NCBI GenBank assembly: GCA_032622095.1
Contig: CP136061.1
Span: 3,038,001-3,102,000 of the forward strand
Source of the DNA: Siphonodentalium dalli
Lineage: Eukaryota; Mollusca; Scaphopoda; Gadilida; Siphonodentaliidae
Direction of reading: 5' to 3'
DNA: 64,000 bases
The translations under genes and the position numbers were made by a program. Below are positions 59,395-64,000 of the stretch, piece after piece (within the stretch, counting starts at the first letter, position 1; each line of letters starts with the position of its first letter). Under the pieces are notes generated by a model. It had not been told where the DNA came from. It saw nothing but the letters and a program-made list of their open reading frames with translations, and ran no database searches.

Positions 59395-59410
59395 GAGTTT
59401 TCAGTTCCAA
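57761..59410 (-). CDS. A32/FtsK-type packaging ATPase of the Polinton-like element (left copy)
   Basis: A 549-residue open frame on the minus strand, looking whole. Parts in order: a C2H2-like finger (C37, C40, H53, H58), a glutamine-rich stretch (about 60-80), FRHPFTAWISGPTSCGKT with Walker A at 106-113, and CLIVLDDLM with Walker B at about 176-182. LFTEGSHHLGISVVAINQSL follows (motif with the polar sensor), then HYLILFNNPID-MQVMTLARQMYP. The TEGSHH, LILFNNP and LARQMYP words are typical of Polinton/adintovirus ATPases, which pump DNA into capsids. A second finger (C349, C352, H365, C370) and an acidic C-terminus end the protein. The first few residues extend past the arm into the spacer, so the true start may be a downstream ATG. 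Confidence 0.85.
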
Positions 59411-59582
59411 ATTTTGAATCTAGTGTCTTAATTTGATCTTGGACGATGCCGCCGTGTCTGAGTTATACACCACATAATTATTTGCCATACGAAATGTCTT
59501 ATGTTTTCCCGCTTAAGTAACATTGTATATACAGAATAGACATCTCAATGTCACACATAGTATTATTATTCCTCAATTAATA
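59395..59582. other. Central spacer of the palindrome
   Basis: 188 bp of non-inverted sequence between the arms, containing GCCGCCGTGTCTGAGTTATA. As the two genes diverge from it, it would hold their 5' regions. No other feature was recognised. Confidence 0.8.
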
Positions 59583-59766
59583 GATTAATAGATATTGTTC
59601 TTCCTGTCATAAAAGGCTCTCTTTTATCTGGAAAAGACTCAGTGCCCTCAGATCGGTCAAGGATGAAGCATCAGTGTGAAACATGTTCAATTGAATATGT
59701 ATGGCCAGACAGTTTAAAACGGCATATAAAGTTCAAACACTCTCGACAACAACACCAACAACAACT

Positions 59767-59814
<48 letters not shown>

Positions 59815-61224
59815 ACCTTATAGAGAAAGCAGTGGTGGCGCGCGACAGGATGACTTCAAATTCAGGCATCCATTTACCGCGTGGATTTCGGGACCCACTT
59901 CTTGCGGCAAAACACACTTGCTTAAAAGTATACTTCAAAATTGTTCAGCGAGTATACAGCCTTCACCCGAGAAAATAATTTGGTTCTATAAGTACTGGCA
60001 GCCATTATACGATGAAATCAAGGACACAGTCGCGCCATCTGTCCAGTTTATACAAGGTCTTCCGACTAACTTGGACACCCTCATTCATTCTGGAAAACAA
60101 TGTCTGATTGTACTTGATGACCTTATGTCTACGGCATCCAGGATTCGCGGGTTACTGAATTATTCACGGAAGGCAGTCACCATTTGGGTATATCAGTGGT
60201 TGCGATTAATCAATCTCTCTACTATAACAAGGACCCTACCCAACGGAGAAATTGCCACTACTTGATTCTATTCAACAACCCTATAGATAAAATGCAGGTA
60301 ATGACTCTAGCTCGTCAAATGTATCCAGAGAAAACACAACACTTTATGTCCCATTTCAATGAAGCTACCAATCAACCATTTGGTTATCTCGTAGTTGACT
60401 TAAAAACGAATACTCCAGAAAATTTGCGACTTCGTAGTAATGTGCTGACAAAGACGAGTATAAAACAAGAAAGCATATTGTCAAATAACAGTAGTGTTGA
60501 TGAGCCCGTCGATGTGATAACGCATCAAAAGAAAGATAATATCAGTGAAACTACATACCCTGGGCTATTGTCACAGCAGGAATACGACTCTGAAAGCGAA
60601 GGCGACATCATGCCAAGCTGTGACGATTGTGGTGTCGTATTTGAGACCCAGCATGATGTACAAAGGCACATTAAAAATTGGTGTTCTGATAGGAAGAAAA
60701 GAGAATCAATTGAAAATGTACAGGTGAATAATAAAAAACAGAAAACTGACACGAATAAAATAGAATTAATTCCGGACCAGGACAGACTAATATTAAAACT
60801 TCCGACTGAAAAAGAAAACGATTATTTCGAAGAGGTGTGGTTACAGGCCCAAGATGACAATAAAGCAGAATTAGATGAATTAGTTGAACGTTATATGAAG
60901 AAAGGATTGACGGAAGACGAGGCTGAAGAAAAATCGAAAGTGAAGATATGTCCCGAGTATGAAAGGCGTTTCTTAAACATATACGCTGCATTTATACGAA
61001 ATTTACTTGAAGTTAGTGGTGGGAAAACTCATAACAAGATCATGGATCGTGTGTATAAGATGCTAGATGATAGCTATGATATACTCCCTGCCGTTCGGAT
61101 TTCTTTGAGGACATATAAACCCCTCCTGATGGAGTACATGAGAAATAAAAGTGAGGACAAAAACGATAATCAGATGGACTCCTCTCAAGACTCTGAGCAA
61201 GATGACGACGATGACAATCGATGA
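59583..61224 (+). pseudogene. A32/FtsK-type packaging ATPase (right copy), broken
   Basis: Mirror copy of the gene in the left arm, read on the plus strand. The same parts occur in the same order: finger, glutamine-rich stretch (three glutamines longer), Walker A GPTSCGKT, Walker B CLIVLDDLM, TEGSHH-type region, second finger and acidic tail. It is broken, with about one break. The near-identity to the left copy shows that the arms were copied from one another or formed together recently. Confidence 0.85.
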
Positions 61225-62434
61225 TTAACTGCAATAAACCTATTATTCTTGGTGTCGAATAAAGCAAATGTTGATACACTATACTGTTTATTTGTCTTCA
61301 TTGTTCCATATAATATTGGTGTTCGTAATATAACAGCGTTATATATTCCTTTTATAGTACCAATATATATCAACGGTATCTTCTTATCTGCGATATCCGC
61401 ATAACCTCCACCCAAGTACACGCCCCCTATTTTCTTTCATATTGTAGGCGATACGCAATAGGGTTAACGCGATCGTTTATCACCCCGATATCCTATTCCA
61501 TTAGTGATAACACACCGCGACGTGACCTCTCACCCCTGGTGGCTGAGGTTGAGGAGTCTAGGGCTTAGGCAGTCAAACCATCTACCCGAATATGTAACCT
61601 ATACTATATCATATTTATACCCGTTTTCGATCATATACGATCACCTTCTGCTATATGGATAAACTCTACCTTGGTGGCGGAAACCACGTGATATATGCGG
61701 CGCCCAGAGGTTATGTTCAAACTTGTCGACTACTATCACTCTGTTTGAACCCACGACTTGCTCGATCTGGGACGAAATATCTGCTTGGAGTCCTAACCAA
61801 CTAAATCAACAGAGGGATTATGGAATACACCTCATATTAATTGATAGTTGGGGGTTCAAAAGAATCCCGAGTTTTTTCTTTTCGCTGTATTCATTCGCCA
61901 TCGTCCGCTTCGTACCCACTGTCATCTGATGAAGACTGATCTTGCCAAATAGTCACATATATAAAACTCGTTCATTTGACTAATACTTACTGATCGGTTG
62001 CTTCCACATATCATTCCAATTATGCCCGTATTGTATACTCTATCAATTACATCAATTTCTTATCCCATGCAAGATCCAATCTAATTCAGCCGCACAAAGC
62101 AAATTCTTATATATCTAAACCTACCGCTAGATAAACCACTGACTCGATCTCATTCGAAACAGTTTCAATGACCCGGTTCATTCTTGTATACTCTATCAAT
62201 TACAACCCATTCAACACACTCATTAAATTCAATGACCCGATTCATTCTTCTATGTTTCCCTTTAAAACCTTCATTAATAGCATCCATTTAAATTCAATTG
62301 TTGTCCCTTTAAACCCATTGTCTACCTTTAAATTTAAATATCCCCTTAACAACACAACATAGCAACGTGTTATGTAAACATTGGTTGCGCGGTTGCACCT
62401 CGCTTGGGGCTGAGACAGCTCAGTATATACTACT
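59583..62434. repeat. Right arm of the palindrome
   Basis: 2852 bp, the reverse complement of the left arm. It ends CAGTATATACTACT at 62434, followed by ACTAAA. The 8-bp length difference from the left arm is mostly explained by the longer CAA run in the glutamine stretch. Confidence 0.9.
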
Positions 62435-62440
62435 ACTAAA
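62435..62440. other. Target duplication, right copy (ACTAAA)
   Basis: Identical to 56545-56550, followed by CATTTAG, which continues the paralogous context of 30050. Confidence 0.92.
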
Positions 62441-62604
62441 CATTTAGTTTTGTATAGAGTTATACGTATACACACACAATGTAACGCTCTGATGTATGTG
62501 GGTTTCCTTTATATTTTATATACATATCCTGTATGCTCTATTTGTAATAGGTAATAAATCTTATACATAAATTAACTTCACATACAGAACGTTTCTTTAT
62601 AGAT

Positions 62605-62978
62605 TCAGCTCTGTATGCTCCCGACCTAATATGATCAGCAGAGATAGAACCGTGCAGTTTTATTTAACAAACTACACCCCTGTGCTGAAAATGCACACGT
62701 AGATTTTCAAACGATTGATCGCGCGCGATGGTGCCCCAAACCTCCCCCCAACAGTATCAACCTCTATGTCGCGTATAAGTAATATATTGTATTTTGTAAT
62801 TTGTGTTTTGTGTTCCCTTGTGGTATATGTTGGATTTATCGCTCATACGAATAGCAATTAGGATGAAAAGTTCGTCATCTGAATAATATTCTGCTATTGC
62901 CTCTATAGCCGTATCCACCACAGGCCGATTACTCTTGATTCGAATGTTGATTTGTTCAAGATTCTGTCCCATTCTACT
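62605..62978. other. Extra 375-bp stretch in duplication copy 2
   Basis: Lies between TTTATAGATT and TTCACGGTTAACG, which are only a few bases apart in copy 1 (about 30255-30265). Contains GATCGCGCGCGATGG. No terminal repeats or target duplication were found, so it is either an insertion here or a loss in copy 1. Confidence 0.5.
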
Positions 62979-62979
62979 T

Positions 62980-63220
62980 TCACGGTTAACGAAACATTGC
63001 AGTTAATTTCCAGAAGGTACAACTTCGAAATAGGTCTGTTTGTAACTCCATGTTTTGTCTTTAGATTCACGGCTCTCACATGACCGTCCTTTCCTGTACT
63101 AGTATGTAATTCAGTAACTATGCCCAATTTCCATTTAACATTCCGTGAACAGTGATTTTGCATAACCAACGTTGTTAGTGTGGTAACTTGCGATACACAC
63201 CCAAACGGATCAACTATAGA
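62980..63220 (-). mobile_element. BEL/Pao fossil, second copy of the C-terminal part
   Basis: Paralogue of the left part of 30250-31243. The DUF5641-type words WKLGIVTELH, VRAVNLKT and RPISKLYLLE are recognisable on the minus strand. It is broken and old, and it was carried here by the segmental duplication. No gag part is seen in this copy. Confidence 0.7.
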
Positions 63221-63240
63221 TCAAGCGTTGCTAAGTATTT

Positions 63241-64000
63241 CTCGTTTAGTAATACAAGACAGTCAATGACTGTGGAGACGCTCACCATACTGTAAAGACT
63301 GAGAAGACTGGGACTCAGAAGACCATAAGAGTTAGTACTTGTAAAATTCACTTGAAAACAAGTAGTTCGTAGCCTAGAGGGTCTCCGTTGAGCAGTGGGG
63401 TGCCCACCTTGAAGTATGGTCCAGATCCCCATACCCCACATAGGCCATGGTCTGCTCCCTCACAACTAAAGCAAGCACACTACCAAATTCGTAAAATCCC
63501 TTTGCACATGTTGAAATTTTACAACTGATACCTCAAGCTTTCCTAACTGTGGCAAAGTTACAACCTGACATGCTCCCTTTTCTAATGGTGGACCCCATTC
63601 AAACACATTTTGATCCCAACTCTCCATAGGCCATATACACCACATGCCATTTCTTGATTGGTCGAACCCATTTTAACAAATTTCTAACCCAGTACCAAGT
63701 AACACAAGGACCCCCCATACTAGTTGCTACATATAAGCTAAATAAATCTCTTGGGGAGAATCCATTTTAAGAATTACTACGGGGGAAGAGTTATGTCTCT
63801 GGTCACACCCCTATGTGACCTGATGAACCCATTTCAACAAATCTGAATCACAGTCACCCAAAGACTCTCTATACCAACATGTATGCTACATATGTCAAAT
63901 GGTTCTTGAGAATAACTAATGACGGAAAGAATTATGTCCGTGGCTCTGACCCTATTTGATCCAGTGATCCAATTCGGAATCAAATCTGAATTCTTGTCAC
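63241..64000. repeat. Unassigned sequence with a diverged tandem repeat
   Basis: From about 63580 a unit of about 150 bp with GAACCCATTT-AACAAAT, CCAGTNNCCAA-type, CATACTAGTTGCTACATAT and GAATTATGTC words repeats about three times (near 63666, 63824 and 63968). The last unit runs off the window. No gene is seen. Confidence 0.5.

Larger units (their letters stand above)
56551..62434. mobile_element. Palindromic Polinton-like element, 5.88 kb
   Basis: Virus-like element treated as a fossil. Both ends start AGTAGTATATACTGAGCTGT, in inverted orientation, and are flanked by the 6-bp duplication ACTAAA. 5'-AG ends and 6-bp duplications are Polinton/Maverick hallmarks. Unlike known Polintons of 15-20 kb, the whole element is one inverted repeat, with arms 56551-59394 and 59583-62434 and a 188-bp central spacer. 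Each arm carries one gene, an A32/FtsK-type packaging ATPase with zinc fingers, reading outward from the centre. No DNA polymerase B, integrase, protease or capsid gene is seen, so it is non-autonomous. Arms agree at over 99% by eye. One arm's gene looks whole and the other has about one break. It is young relative to the surrounding duplication. Confidence 0.88.
53785..63240 (+). repeat. Segmental duplication, copy 2 (with insertions)
   Basis: Collinear with 27320-30540. It holds SRCR exon 3, an intact SINE, the Polinton-like element (56551-62434) and an extra 375-bp stretch (62605-62978), and it ends with the BEL/Pao relic tail near 63220. Confidence 0.85.

Noticed and set aside
59642-61224. 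A host C2H2 zinc-finger gene
   Set aside because: The fingers flank an A32-type ATPase core, and the gene lies between AG-ended inverted repeats with a 6-bp target duplication. It belongs to the element.
57994-61279. Several open frames opposite the ATPase gene, seen in both arms
   Set aside because: They are antisense shadows of the same gene. They recur in both arms only because the arms are identical.
56551-62434. An assembly fold-back artefact as the source of the palindrome
   Set aside because: The arms differ slightly, there is a unique 188-bp centre, and a target duplication with an empty paralogous site is present. These favour a real insertion, although long reads are still the decisive test.

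Overview
The window looks like AT-rich, intron-dominated DNA from a marine invertebrate, most likely a mollusc. The clues are single-exon SRCR domains with clean splice sites, several non-LTR (LINE) families, a tRNA-headed SINE ending in a TTAAACC(AAATC)-type tail with CAAT repeats, and the diverged tandem repeat carrying GAGTTATGCCCCTT that I associate with mollusc introns. The phylum is inferred from these features, not proved by a marker gene. There are no bacterial features and no CRISPR array.

Host content is sparse. Three phase-1/phase-1 SRCR exons lie on the plus strand (28093-28389, 32459-32764, 54588-54887) and probably belong to one large multidomain SRCR gene spanning much of the window. 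Two possible small upstream exons (22358-22441, 22522-22561) fit in phase but are weak. A tRNA-Glu(CTC)-like gene lies at 37594-37665, inside a foldback that also holds two broken, inverted tRNA-Glu halves.

The rest is layered mobile DNA. LINE family A (YADD-type RT) is at 330-2029, 38440-41520 and 44466-46670 plus 52475-53353. LINE family B (ADD-LLLS-type RT) is at 6178-7320, 10904-11788 plus 17553-18760, 20190-21722 and 48981-51574. A 5.76-kb element with long terminal inverted repeats and a 147-204-bp satellite core (11789-17552) splits a family B LINE. A TTAA-flanked transposon (46671-52474) splits a family A LINE and was itself hit by a family B LINE flanked by about 775 bp of direct duplication. 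Fossil LTR-type pieces are copia-like (7321-8205) and BEL/Pao-like (30250-31243 and 62980-63220).

A segmental duplication (27320-30540 versus 53785-63240) carries an SRCR exon, a SINE and the BEL/Pao relic. Only the second copy contains a 5.88-kb, almost perfectly palindromic Polinton-like element (56551-62434). That element has AG-starting terminal repeats, a 6-bp target duplication (ACTAAA), and one A32/FtsK-type packaging ATPase gene present head-to-head in both arms. The unfilled paralogue at 30044-30049 shows the empty site. This palindromic element is the most unusual object in the window.
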